Below are positions 36,001 through 44,813 of a stretch of 64,000 bases of DNA, in pieces (position 1 is the first letter of the stretch; each line of letters begins with the position of its first letter). This DNA comes from Ipomoea triloba (taxonomy: Eukaryota; Streptophyta; Magnoliopsida; Solanales; Convolvulaceae), in NCBI RefSeq assembly GCF_003576645.1, contig NC_044923.1:17497150-17561149 (forward strand), read 5' to 3'. Below the pieces are notes generated by a model. That model saw only the letters and a program-made list of their open reading frames with translations, had not been told where the DNA came from and made no database searches. Made by a program: the position numbers and the translations under genes.

Positions 36001-36757
36001 CAGTTACAACCAACTCATTCCATGTACATATATAAACAGTTTCTTTCTCCTGCTCTCTCTGTAATTTTTCACTTCAAACAATGATAATGCAGAATTCCTT
36101 TCTCCATCACTTTCTCTCCCTACTCTCATATCTGTAGCTTGTAGTTTCCTTCTTGCTCTCAACATGGTATCAGAGCGACGAACCTACGCAGCTGCAGTTG
36201 TAACAGGAAGTGTTTCCGAAGATGAAGACGCGGCGACGAATGAGACAGCTGATTCGTTGATCATTTCATCAGGCACCTATCCTCCCGAATCCACATATTA
36301 TCAAAACAAAACCGAGATCTCTTGCACACTTGTTGCACCAAAACTGGGTAAATCATTAAAGGCATATGATCACTATAAGGGCATACAACTGAACCAGCCT
36401 TAGCCCCTTCAAACAAAGTTAACCATGAATCGGATATAAGAATACAATCCAACTTATCCTCAACCATTTTATTCGATCCTCGGCCTCTTTCCCATGAATG
36501 GGAAGTCCAATAAGCCACAATCATTCACTGCCTCGTTAAATCCATTAATAACCCATTCGGGATGTGCAGTTCGGCCTCGTTTTTCAGCTTGCGCACGAAT
36601 ATCGTTATAGTCACCCATCATCAGCCAAGGCAACGTACTCTGAGATGCTAACGAGCGCATCATTTGCCATGATTCTCGTCTACGATGTCGCTCAGGATAT
36701 CCATAGAAACCTGTAAACCTCCAAATTGGCGCACCCACATCTAATGGTTTGAAGAAA
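33008..36757 (-). pseudogene. LINE ORF2 remnant (endonuclease, reverse transcriptase, RNase H)
   Basis: The product would nick target DNA and copy the element's RNA in place. Seen: the endonuclease motifs GDYND (near 36610) and SDHMPL (near 36350); the reverse transcriptase blocks LRPIALCNVVYK, AFVPGRMISDN, KAYDRVEW, GLRQGDPLS and the catalytic box FADDC in place of the common FADDS; a zf-RVT-like segment with CHMCRREDE; and the start of RNase H (WLKLNTDVAL). A stop codon replaces a sense codon just before the conserved SPGPDGF segment near 35420, and frames change near 33590, so the copy is dead apart from its two insertions. Confidence 0.85.
35961..36271 (+). mobile_element. 311-bp Copia-derived insertion with inverted termini
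   Basis: From 35961 to 36164 is an LTR (TGATGAAATGATC to CTCTCAACA), followed by the initiator-methionine tRNA primer site TGGTATCAGAGC at 36165-36176 and about 69 bp of leader or gag start. The right end (36245-36271) is a 27-bp inverted copy of the first 27 bp of the LTR. The flanks GGCAC (35956-35960 and 36272-36276) are a perfect 5-bp target duplication. Dropping the insert with one flank copy leaves the LINE frame intact across the site, so these are true integration ends. Confidence 0.88.
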
Positions 36758-37400
36758 AACAAAAATACTTTAAAATAACCTAATCATACATTCGTCATCT
36801 GTGAACGAAAACTCAGGAAAATGTTATAGGTTTATACTAAAAAATAAAATTGCGTACACTACTTAGATTCTTTATTAGTTAATTCTAATAATAGAAAATG
36901 GAGATGCTTGTTGCTGGTGGATTATTTGTTTACTGTGCCTCTTCTTACGTACGATATTTTGAACGAATCTTAATGATATGTTTTGAAATTGTTTAGACTA
37001 ACAAAAAAGAAGAAGATATAATTGGTATTCAAACACAACGTGTTCTACTTCATATATTTTAGGAGTTAAATATTCGTGCACAACTAACCTATTCAAGCAT
37101 GCCAAAGACCTTGGGAGGGGTGAGTTTGAACCTCAGTAGAGACGATATTGGCTATTTGTACTGCTTTATTTGGTATTATACTCCGTATATAAGAGAACTG
37201 CATTAAAGTACTATAAAACACACAACTTTAATTAAATTTAAAAATAATTAAAGAAAACTATTATTTTTAGAAAAAGGCAATGAAAAAAGAGTTAATTTGA
37301 TTAATGAATAATAAATAAACCAAGTAAAATGGGACATATGGGTATAAACCAACAAATAAAAAAAAAAAAAAAAAACAAAAAAATCACTACATCAACTCTT
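36757..37400. repeat. Local repeat unit, right half of copy 2, and spacer
   Basis: AAATAACCTAATCATACATTCGTC to TTCTTTATTAGTTAATTCT matches 55455-55570, and GTACGATATTTTGAACGAATC matches 56647. This is the continuation of the unit split by the LINE. AT-rich spacer follows with no gene. Confidence 0.65.
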
Positions 37401-37409
37401 GTTATCTCC

Positions 37410-38395
37410 ATTTCTATTATTTCTCTTGCTTGTATAGTACCGCACCCTATTTAGTCTCCACAATTTATTGATTTGAAAAAAAAAAAAAAAAAGCCATCTT
37501 TGATTAAAAATAACCTAGTCGTACATTTGTCATTTGTGAACGAAAACACCAGAAAAAGTCGTAGGATGTTTGATGTTTCTATGTATGTTGTAGTGTGTTG
37601 CACAGTTAAAAAATCTAACACTTTCCAAAAAAATTTAAAAAAAAATAAAAATCCAACACTTTTTACTGATGTACTAGTACTACGCAAGAATTTGGGGTTA
37701 AATCTCTCCTTTTTTTTTCACACTTTTTTTTTTTTGCCTTTTGATAATAGATAAATAAGTTTTAGGCTTTGTTTGATAATATAGTTAGTTTATCAGTCAA
37801 TTTTAACTTATTTGACCAATATTAGCTGTTTGACTTGATTAAATAATCAGTATAAGTGTTTGATTAATTAGATTTTTGTAACAACTTATTGTTCCAAAAT
37901 GTTAAAATTAAAAAAGCTCCTCAAAGTATGTATCAACTTTTTGAGAAATTCATTTTGCATATAGTCATATATCAACTAACAATTAATTTACCAAACACTT
38001 TCTACAATTAGTTAATTCTATCAACTAGTCAAACCCATTAGCTCAATTAGCTATCAGTTAACAACTATTTACTAAACACCCCTTAATCATTTTGAATTTG
38101 GGGATGATGGAATAAGCTTTTCAATTATTTGAAAATATTCAATTACGAATAGAAAAATTTAGTATGACCAATTAAACTCCAGAAAATAGTAGTAAAATAC
38201 AAATAGTATTTTATTACGGAATATTAAGTAAATGTCAAAGTTGGTATTCACATATATACATTAGAGTTAATGTGACGGTTTTATATTTAAAATCGTTAGC
38301 TTATTTAATTTTAAATAAATTAGAAAAAAGGCACGGAACCTCCATCGATCATGAACGAGAATCAAAATCCCACCTATGATTTTTTTTTTTAATTA
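37410..38395. repeat. Local repeat unit, copy 3
   Basis: The same landmarks occur as in the copies near 27541 and 28300, ending with TTAGAGTTAATGTGACGG (38262) and CATGAACGAGAATCAAAA (38350). Compared with copy 2 it carries an extra block at about 37762-38088, whose absence at the equivalent place near 28640 shows a later insertion. Confidence 0.7.
37762..38088. mobile_element. MITE (hAT-like ends)
   Basis: The left end TAGGCTTTGTTTGATAATATAG and the right end, read inward, TAAGGGGTGTTTAGTAAATAG are similar inverted ends of the form seen in plant hAT MITEs. The interior includes imperfectly inverted CAGTCAATTTTAACT-like and TTAGCTNNTTGACT-like segments. The equivalent site in the related repeat copy near 28640 is unoccupied. 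The exact target duplication is unclear. Confidence 0.55.
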
Positions 38396-38430
38396 GAAAA
38401 CAAAAACCACAACAGCTACACTTAAACTTA

Positions 38431-38800
38431 TTAGTGATATATTTCCTTATGGACTTTAGTTACCTTATATATTTGTATAGGACTCTTTGTACATGGGATT
38501 ACTCCCTTAAATATGTTTTTTTAATTCTTACGTATCATTGAATATACGAACACACAGTTTCTCAAATCTTCATTTCCATGCTCGGACGAAGCACGTTGAG
38601 ATCGATTACCACTTTGTCCGTGAGCGTGTTGCTGCTGGTGACCTCAAGGTGAATTTTCTCTCCACTAAGGATCAGGTGACTGATATCTTTACCAAGTCTC
38701 TTCCCGGTCCGCGTTTTGCTGAGTTGCGTGTCAAGCTAGGCGTTGTTCCTTGCCCACCGTCTGCTTGAGGGGGTGTATTAGTGATATATTTCCTTATATC
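38431..38800 (+). pseudogene. Copia retrotransposon remnant (LTR end, RNase H end, LTR start)
   Basis: 38431-38559 is an LTR fragment ending in TTACGTATCATTGAATATAC and CTCAAATCTTCAT. It is followed directly by the last ~65 codons of a Copia RNase H (38562-38768: HARTKHVEIDYHFVRE, then DIFTKSLPG, stop TGA). A purine-rich tract GAGGGGG and the LTR start TGTATTAGTGATATATTTCC come next at 38774. Nearly the whole internal region is deleted. The LTR fragment recurs at 55107-55237. Confidence 0.8.
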
Positions 38801-38808
38801 AGTGATAC

Positions 38809-38835
38809 TAGTTTTATACGCGCATTGCGCGTATG
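38809..38835 (-). mobile_element. Helitron 3' terminus (minus orientation)
   Basis: Read on the minus strand it gives the hairpin ATACGCGC-AAT-GCGCGTAT, a short A-rich spacer and CTAG followed by T: the standard Helitron 3' end. The element would extend to the right. Its 5' end (TC type) could not be fixed, and the following 0.4 kb is AT-rich and non-coding. Confidence 0.6.
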
Positions 38836-39229
38836 GGTTAATGCCCAATGTTTATATTTAAATAATAAATATTTGAAAGTATATAAATGCAAGATTATAT
38901 AAGAGAAGTTTATACATGGGTAATTGAATGTCGAATTTTCTTATTTAAATATCTAACTCAAAGTATATGAATCCAAGATAATATAGAAAATTCATTTTAA
39001 TTATTACTAAAATAAATGTTTGCAACCTTGTAAAATCGATAGTCTAAATATTTGGTCTAAAAATGATAGTCTAAGTAAATACTACTTTTCATTTGAATTT
39101 TTCTAAGTGTTCTTAATTCTCTTTTGAGTAACATTGTCATTATCTTCATCTTTACTATTTGTTCTCTTCCTTTTTGTTGGTAGTGTGTTATTTGCAATTC
39201 GGTTATTGTTGGTAGCATAGATGACAACG

Positions 39230-39708
39230 TCATGCAATGAGATTATGATATAGGAGCTATGGACTTTCCTTTAAGTGTTCTGCTTGGGGTTCATTTGGTT
39301 CAACCATTATTGTTGAATGAGTTATTGTAGATAAAGAAATCCCTAGTTTAAGAAAAAAATTAAATAAATTAATAAAAATTTGAAAATTTTAAATATTATA
39401 TATTCCAAAGATATTAAAAGGTAGGTTCTCATTTCAATTTGCTGGGTAATGGGTTATTTGAGTACTTTCATTGTCAACAAATCTCCCAAGTAGTTAATAT
39501 GATTGGTTTCAAACTATTCTTTTTTATTTTTTTCATGGTATTAAAGAAATACATATGTATCATTTTTTGGTGTAACTACTAATTTATTTAATTCAATAAG
39601 AGTAAAATAGAGTGATTCTGCTTCAATTTGTTGGGTTATTATTTGAGTACTCTCTTTGTCAACCAATCCCCAAGTAGTTAATATAATTAGCTTCAAATTA
39701 TTTTAAAT
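39230..39708. repeat. Block X, repeated beyond the TNL gene
   Basis: From GGAGCTATGGACTTTCCTTTA to TTAGCTTCAAATTATTTT this matches 53918-54388 in the same orientation with few differences. Within each copy two related sub-segments recur (AATTTGCTGGGTAATGGGTTATTTGAG and AATTTGTTGGGTTATTATTTGAG forms, about 180 bp apart). Non-coding; identity unknown. Confidence 0.8.
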
Positions 39709-40191
39709 TTTTTGTCACCTAAGATGAAGTTCACATACGTCATGCATGACCAACTTATATGGTTCACACTTATGAAAAAAAGAACTCGCCAAAAGAAACG
39801 AGAGGAAAACAAACTCGTCACACAAACGAGAGAAAGATACAGAAAAAACAGAACACAAAAGAAAAGAGAAACAGTAGTACACCACCTCTTAAACTTTATT
39901 TTGTGGATCCACTAGAATCAAACCACCTCGTTATCCAGATTTGGTAAAATCCATAAACTTGAGATCTTTGGAACTATTGCAACATCCTTGAAAGGTTGAT
40001 GACTAATTCGGCAGTGGAATTTATTATGAAACTAAAAAAAAAAAACAAGAAATAAAAGAAAATAGGAGACCGATGGCCAAGAAACGAAGCTTCGGCCAGA
40101 GGCCGACGGCCACTAGATGAAGAATCAAGGTTTCGTGCAGTGAGGCAAATAGAGAGGTTTTGAGAGAATTAGGGTTCTTTATTAGGCCACA
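39709..40191 (-). repeat. Partial copy of the 788-bp retroelement (5' part)
   Basis: It is nearly identical to 55893-56367, including the first 11 bases of that element's right-hand target duplication (TTCTTTATTAG). The poly(A) and RNase H-like tail present at 55569-55890 are missing here. It therefore looks copied from an occupied site rather than inserted independently. Short open frames rich in Lys and Arg are incidental. Confidence 0.75.
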
Positions 40192-40706
40192 AAACGTCGT
40201 CGTTTCATTAAGTAAAAGAAATGGTTGCCGTAAATCTTAATGGAACTCCGTCAATTATACTATAGTTCATCTCAAAAGATACTGTCTTACATTTATTTTT
40301 ATATTATCAAATTAAATTGTAGTTATATCGAAATGATATTGTAGTTGTGTTGAAAGGAAACTGCAGTGTATTATAAAAGAAACTGTAGTTGTGTTAAAAG
40401 AAAATTGAATAACAGTTTTACATATTTGAGTGTATAATGCCGAATGAAACTGCAGTTATATCAAAAAGGAACTACAGTGTTGAAAGGTAACTGCAGTTGT
40501 GTTGAAAGTAACTACAGTGTATATAAACTGAAAGTTAACGGTGCAGAACGAAAGCCGTTTTAATTGTTTGTTTTCATTAATCAAAACGACGTCGTTTTGA
40601 TGCATGCATGGTCCACAATCCATTGTAGACTTCAGCCCTAAGTAAAATTTGTGATGGTCTACACAACTTTGTGGACCACGGTCCACACAATAACCATTGC
40701 TAAATT
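40192..40706. mobile_element. Mutator-like MITE, left-truncated
   Basis: From ACAAAACGTCGTCGTTTC it runs through GAAACTGCAGTGTATTATAAAAG-type motifs to AACGACGTCGTTTTGATGC and a right end that reads inward GCAATGGTTATTGTGTGGACC. The outer left terminal repeat is absent. The interior and the sequence beyond the right end match 63063-63610 closely, so the two share a longer common origin. Confidence 0.75.
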
Positions 40707-40741
40707 TCATATTAGTCCAATCAAGTTATTGGGTTAAAAGC

Positions 40742-40806
40742 CAAGTATCTTGTGCTCAGATGACAGAGTAATGGTTCTATCATATGAGTGGTCATGAGTT
40801 TGAATC
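40742..40806 (+). mobile_element. SINE head, truncated
   Basis: AAGCCAAGTATCTTGTGCTCAG to CATGAGTTTGAATCT matches the first 65 bp of the complete SINE at 63547. It is cut off where a GC-rich repeat begins at 40807. Confidence 0.7.
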
Positions 40807-41085
40807 TTCGGCTTCCACCGCCGGCCTCCGGTCGGAGCTCTAATGGAGCTTTGAGCCGGCGCTTTTGGTCACCTTCTACGTTTGCTTTCGCTCTTCTTCC
40901 GTCCCGACCACCGTTGCATCGCTCTTCTTCCGTCCCGACCACCGTTGCAGCTCCGTCCGCCTTCGGCCACCGCTCTTCTTCTTCCGTTTTCTTTCCCTTC
41001 TTGCTCTTCTTCCGTCCCGACCACCGTTGCAGCTCCGTCCGCCTCCGACCACCGCCACAGATCTTCTTACGTTTTCTTTCCCTTT
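40807..41085. repeat. GC-rich reiterated block
   Basis: The unit CTCTTCTTCCGTCCCGACCACC followed by GTTGCAGCTCCGTCCGCC recurs three to four times with differing spacing, plus two TTACG/CTACG-type variants. Every frame on both strands is open as a result; these are not genes. The origin is unclear, possibly a captured coding or leader fragment. Confidence 0.6.
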
Positions 41086-41273
41086 GAATAAAATAATATA
41101 TAGTAGGTAGGTATTGGGGTTTGTGTTAGTAGTCTTGAACTCTCAACCCTACTTTGACTTTACCCACATTTTATTTTCTCTATTATTGTGTTTTTCTCTC
41201 GTTACTTTCACGAGCATTTTTCCTCTCGTAACTTTCACGAGCTTTTCATTTTCATTAGTATAAATCGTTTAGT

Positions 41274-41541
41274 TTGGTTTCGGTAAGTGTTGATCTTATC
41301 CTGGGCGAGCAAAAAAGAATGATGACGAAGACCCAGATCTTTGATGAAACTTTAAGGTCCCTGAAGGAACATAGCTTCGTAGTTATAAAACAGTCTGCGA
41401 TTCAAGTTTTCTATAGCATAGTTAGAAAAGTTGTTTCTATGTCTGACTGTAAGGAATGGTTTACCATTTCATTGATCGTTGATGTAAACGTTTTATGTTA
41501 TGAATTAATAAAATAGCTACGTTTATCTTCAAAAAAAAAAT
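41274..41541 (+). pseudogene. LINE RNase H tail fragment
   Basis: The plus frame encodes EHSFVVIKQSAIQVFYSIVR and SMSDCKEWF, matching the C-terminal end of plant LINE RNase H, and is followed by a stop, a short 3' end and an A run at 41531-41540. It closely resembles the minus-strand tail at 55600-55720, so both come from one LINE family. Only about 80 codons remain. Confidence 0.65.
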
Positions 41542-41558
41542 CTATATGTATATCTTCT

Positions 41559-41673
41559 TCTTTTTTTTTTGGAGCTCAGGATTTTCACCATCGGACACAG
41601 TGACCAAATAATCGAACCCTTGATATTTGGTTAAAGATGGAGGAGTCTCTTCCACTCAACCACACCCCCAAAT
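41559..41673 (-). mobile_element. tRNA-derived SINE (about 115 bp)
   Basis: On the minus strand it begins GGGGGTGTGGTTGAGTGGAAG (A-box-like), has AAGGGTTCGATTA as B box, and ends in GAGCTCC plus an A tail (T run 41561-41570). The flanks share TATGTATAT, a possible short target duplication. Confidence 0.7.
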
Positions 41674-41944
41674 TATGTATATGTATATTCTACACACACA
41701 CACACACACATATATAATAACATAAGTGACTGACCAATAATTTTTCCCGCCTAAAGTTAGTGATGTTTTAGTAATATTAAACATTTGAACAAAAATGTCA
41801 TTTAGAATTAGTATTTAAAAATTTTAAATAATTAATTGCTTTCCTATTGAAAAATCTAACAAATTATAATTATCACATTTTACACTTATAAATACAATGA
41901 AAACGTAACTATGTTTAGAATATTTATTCCGGCCTCCTTTCTAA

Positions 41945-42415
41945 TTTACTTTGTGATGATTCACCTTAAGAGCAATCGTCATTGATAGTATAAATACACC
42001 AGCACCGGTCGGCCCGCGCGGTCAGTAGGTCGGCATCTCGACCGGACCAGTTAGCGGTCGGGCCGCCTTGGACCGGACGACGCTTCGCCCGGCTAGCAGA
42101 GGTCATGTCGGGGTCCGCCACGTGCTCCATCCCGCTTGGGCAAGGAGTGAGGCGGACGCATGCGCGCCACGTTCTCGCCATGCCGGAGCCCCGGCGACCG
42201 CAACTTTCCCCTCTTATAAATACCGCATTTATGAGGAGAGAGAGAGGATCTTTTGGCTGATTCTAGACTAAGCCTTGAAGTGTGCTCGGACAGTAGGAGA
42301 GCCCACTGCCGACCCTTCGAGCCCTTCCTTTGTATTGTAAACCGGGCTTGGATCCTTTTGAGTAATAAGAGATCGTATTTCCCGTTTTAGCTTCGTGTTG
42401 CCGTATTTAGCATTA
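41945..42415 (+). mobile_element. GC-rich LTR-like insertion
   Basis: A GC-rich block has a retroviral-type LTR layout: GC-rich upstream part, promoter-like CTTATAAATACCGC near 42211, a leader, then ATTGTAAACCGGGC and GAGTAATAAGAG near the 3' end. It contrasts sharply with the AT-rich Helitron around it. Borders and target duplication were not resolved; no coding region. Confidence 0.45.
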
Positions 42416-43379
42416 TTAGTCATCTTCTCTATCTATGGATGCTCCTATAATTCGGGAAAACAAATGAAGACCATTGTAGGAAGATTGTAGAGTCTGCAAA
42501 GATGTACTAGCCCATGAAAGTCCAACGACAAACCTCACAAAATCGCAAAGCATAAAAAACGAAGACTTCGTACACCGTAATAGGTAACAAACGAATTGTA
42601 TATTGCAACGATCAATGCACAAACCGTATACTTCCCAATATTACCAATCAAAATTTCTATGTATGTATGTGTTGATCAATGCATAACTCGTATACTTTAG
42701 AACTCCTTTCTATTTTCCTTTTGAAAGTTCAACCCGTATATATGATATGATATGATGTATGTGTGTAATTATTATTGCATAGAATGTTTCTATGTTTCTA
42801 ATTAGTTTGAAAGTCCAACCCGTATGTAGTAAAAAAAAATTATTAAAAATATTTAAATTAAGAAATAAATGAAAGTAATTACAGAGTATTTAAATGGTAA
42901 TAAAATCATCTTTATAATCAAAAAATTATTATTTTTTAGTTAATGAATATTGCAAATCTTCCAAAATATTAATATTTGAAATAATTAAAATATTTTAATT
43001 ATTATAATAATTAAAGAATTTTGGAATTAATTATAATTAAGCTAATAATTGAATTAAGGAATTAAGTATAATAAAAAAATAATTGTAATTAAGCTAATAA
43101 TGGAGAGTAATAAATTAAGGAATCGAAAGTAATTACAAAGTATTTAAATGATAATTAATAAAATTATTTTTATAATTTTTATTCTTAATTACTAGAATGT
43201 GTCCGTATTTGGTGATGATTTCAGACATATCCTACATGTGATACTGAAAGGTTCAAGACAAGAGATTATTTCCGCGACTATAAATTCTTCCTATCTTTAG
43301 AGTAAATACATGGTCCTACTGTTGACTAAGAATTTACAGTTAAATACGATGGAACCTGGTGCCGATTGGTAGTAATCAA

Positions 43380-44225
43380 AGGAATTTGCTAAATGGCTTG
43401 CCTCAACTGGTGATGGGATAAATGGTGATTATAATGATGGTTATGCTGAAGTTGATATACCACCGGAAATATTATTACCATTAACAGGAAATCCAATAGC
43501 CACAATTGTTAATAATACGTTCCCTATGTTCTGTACCAGTAAATGTGATAGTAGTTGTTTCTAAAGTCGTGCAATTCTAGCACCAATGCTAGATGTTTTC
43601 AATTCAATAAACAAATACATGAATGACTTGAATACATCGCAAGGCCGGACATATATATATTAGTTGTGATATGGTGTGCGAATATGATGCAATAATAATG
43701 GTATACTTGGAGATGTGCACACCCCTGAATTATATTCCTAAATGGTTTACGAGCTTCTATTGTACCCAATCATTCATTGACATTGAAGGTTAGGTCACCT
43801 GTCATGTTGTTCATAAATATAGATCACACACTTGGTCTGTGCAAATGGGACAAGATTGGTGGTGACCAAACTATCTGAGCATGTGATTGAAGCCAAGATA
43901 ATGATAGGGAATAACGCAGGGACTAGGGTCTTAGTAGCTCGAATGACAATGATACCATCAGACCCAAGGGTGTCTTTCAAATTCCATAGAACAATTCCCT
44001 TTAATGCTATCATATGCCAATGACTACAAACTAAAGTCAATGATAGACACTTTCAAATATTGGATTACTATTAAAGAAAATAATTTTTATCAATGGCCAA
44101 TTGTACGTGGATGCATCAAGAGTTAGCAATTTCAATGGGCTCAAAATTTTAATTTGTGGTGAATCGAGAAAACAATACTTCAACTACTGATGTGGTTTAC
44201 AAAGAAGTTTTTAATAATTTGTAAT
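43380..44225 (+). pseudogene. Helitron Rep-helicase (PIF1-like) C-terminal remnant
   Basis: In shifting frames the sequence encodes FAKWLASTGDG, EVDIPPEILLP, AILAPMLDVFNSINKYMNDLN, a GTRLVVTKLSEHVIEAKI segment, RMTMIPSDPR and a final LYVDASRVS-like box, all in the order found at the C-terminus of plant Helitron helicases. Several frameshifts and stops interrupt it. The N-terminal Rep domain and Walker A are missing. Confidence 0.75.
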
Positions 44226-44432
44226 TTCAATCACTTTATATCATATAATACCAATGGTTTATTTCTTTTTAGTAATTACACATATTAAACCACCAATTAA
44301 GTCATAAACAATGCTTTATATTACAATATATAGATCATATGATTTTCTTTTATTATTACTAAATGTTAAAACAATTATAAATATAAAAATAAAATAAAAT
44401 TTTGGTTGTGCATGGTACGGGTGACATACTAG

Positions 44433-44813
44433 TATTTGTAAATGATTCTTTACTTTTGCATTTATTCTGGTTCCAACATTATATAAATAATAATTTGTTG
44501 GAAAAAAAAAACAAATAAAATAATTATTTTGATGTTATTTTTAATCATCTAAATTTCTATTTTACACATAAGGAAAAAATTACTCCCTATTATTTTTAAA
44601 ATTAAAATAATTGAGAGGACAAATATGAATTTATGAATAATTCAAAGAGAAAAAGTGGTATAAAACTATAATTCATGGAAGTGTCATTTTCCCCATAATT
44701 AAGTAAAGAATATCCCTATGTCAACAGTATTTAAACAAGCTAAAGCTTAACGTTGGCCATCCATTCGATCACGATCTCTATCAACAAAATTTTAAAGACG
44801 TCGGCGAGAAAAC
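44433..44813. promoter_or_regulatory. Region upstream of the TNL gene
   Basis: An AT-rich segment of 0.38 kb lies between the decayed Helitron and the TNL start codon. It should hold the core promoter and leader, but no TATA box can be singled out in such AT-rich sequence. The last 60 bp before the ATG are more balanced in composition and probably transcribed. Confidence 0.3.

Larger units (their letters stand above)
29748..36757 (-). mobile_element. 5'-truncated LINE, interrupted by two insertions
   Basis: A poly(A) tail (T run at 29751-29760 on the plus strand) marks the 3' end. On the minus strand the order is endonuclease (36757-36272), linker (35955-35430), reverse transcriptase (about 35340-34400), zinc-binding domain (near 33580-33370) and RNase H (33366-33008 and 30061-29760). 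The left flank up to CATTCCATCC and the right flank from about 36757 are the two halves of a local repeat unit; the related copy near 55370-55450 shows the unoccupied arrangement. The 5' end lies inside the endonuclease, so ORF1 is missing. No clear target duplication was seen. Confidence 0.85.
41700..44432 (+). mobile_element. Decayed Helitron with helicase remnant
   Basis: The 3' end is CTAG followed by T at 44429-44432, preceded by an eroded GTGCATGGTACGGG hairpin. The 5' part (about 41760-41900: TTTTAGTAATATTAAA, then TTTACACTTATAAATACAATG) resembles the leader of the Helitron at 57212 (TTTTAGTAATATGC, CCTATAAATACAAAG). A helicase pseudogene lies at 43380-44225 and an LTR-like insertion at 41945-42415. 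The exact 5' start is not clear. Confidence 0.65.

Noticed and set aside
36164..36403. Small gene starting ATGGTATCAGAG
   Set aside because: The start codon overlaps the LTR end and tRNA primer site of the Copia-derived insertion, and the frame then runs into antisense LINE sequence.
38538..38768. Intact small Copia gene
   Set aside because: Only the last ~65 codons of RNase H remain, joined to an LTR end by a large deletion.
39712..39947. Basic protein rich in Lys and Arg (also present at 55833-56131)
   Set aside because: It is antisense to a leader-like part of a retroelement copy; both copies are open only because of low-complexity purine-rich sequence.
40788..41110. Several overlapping open frames of 60-99 codons on both strands
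   Set aside because: They come from a short GC-rich repeat without stops; no domain, no consistent start, and they run into simple AT sequence.
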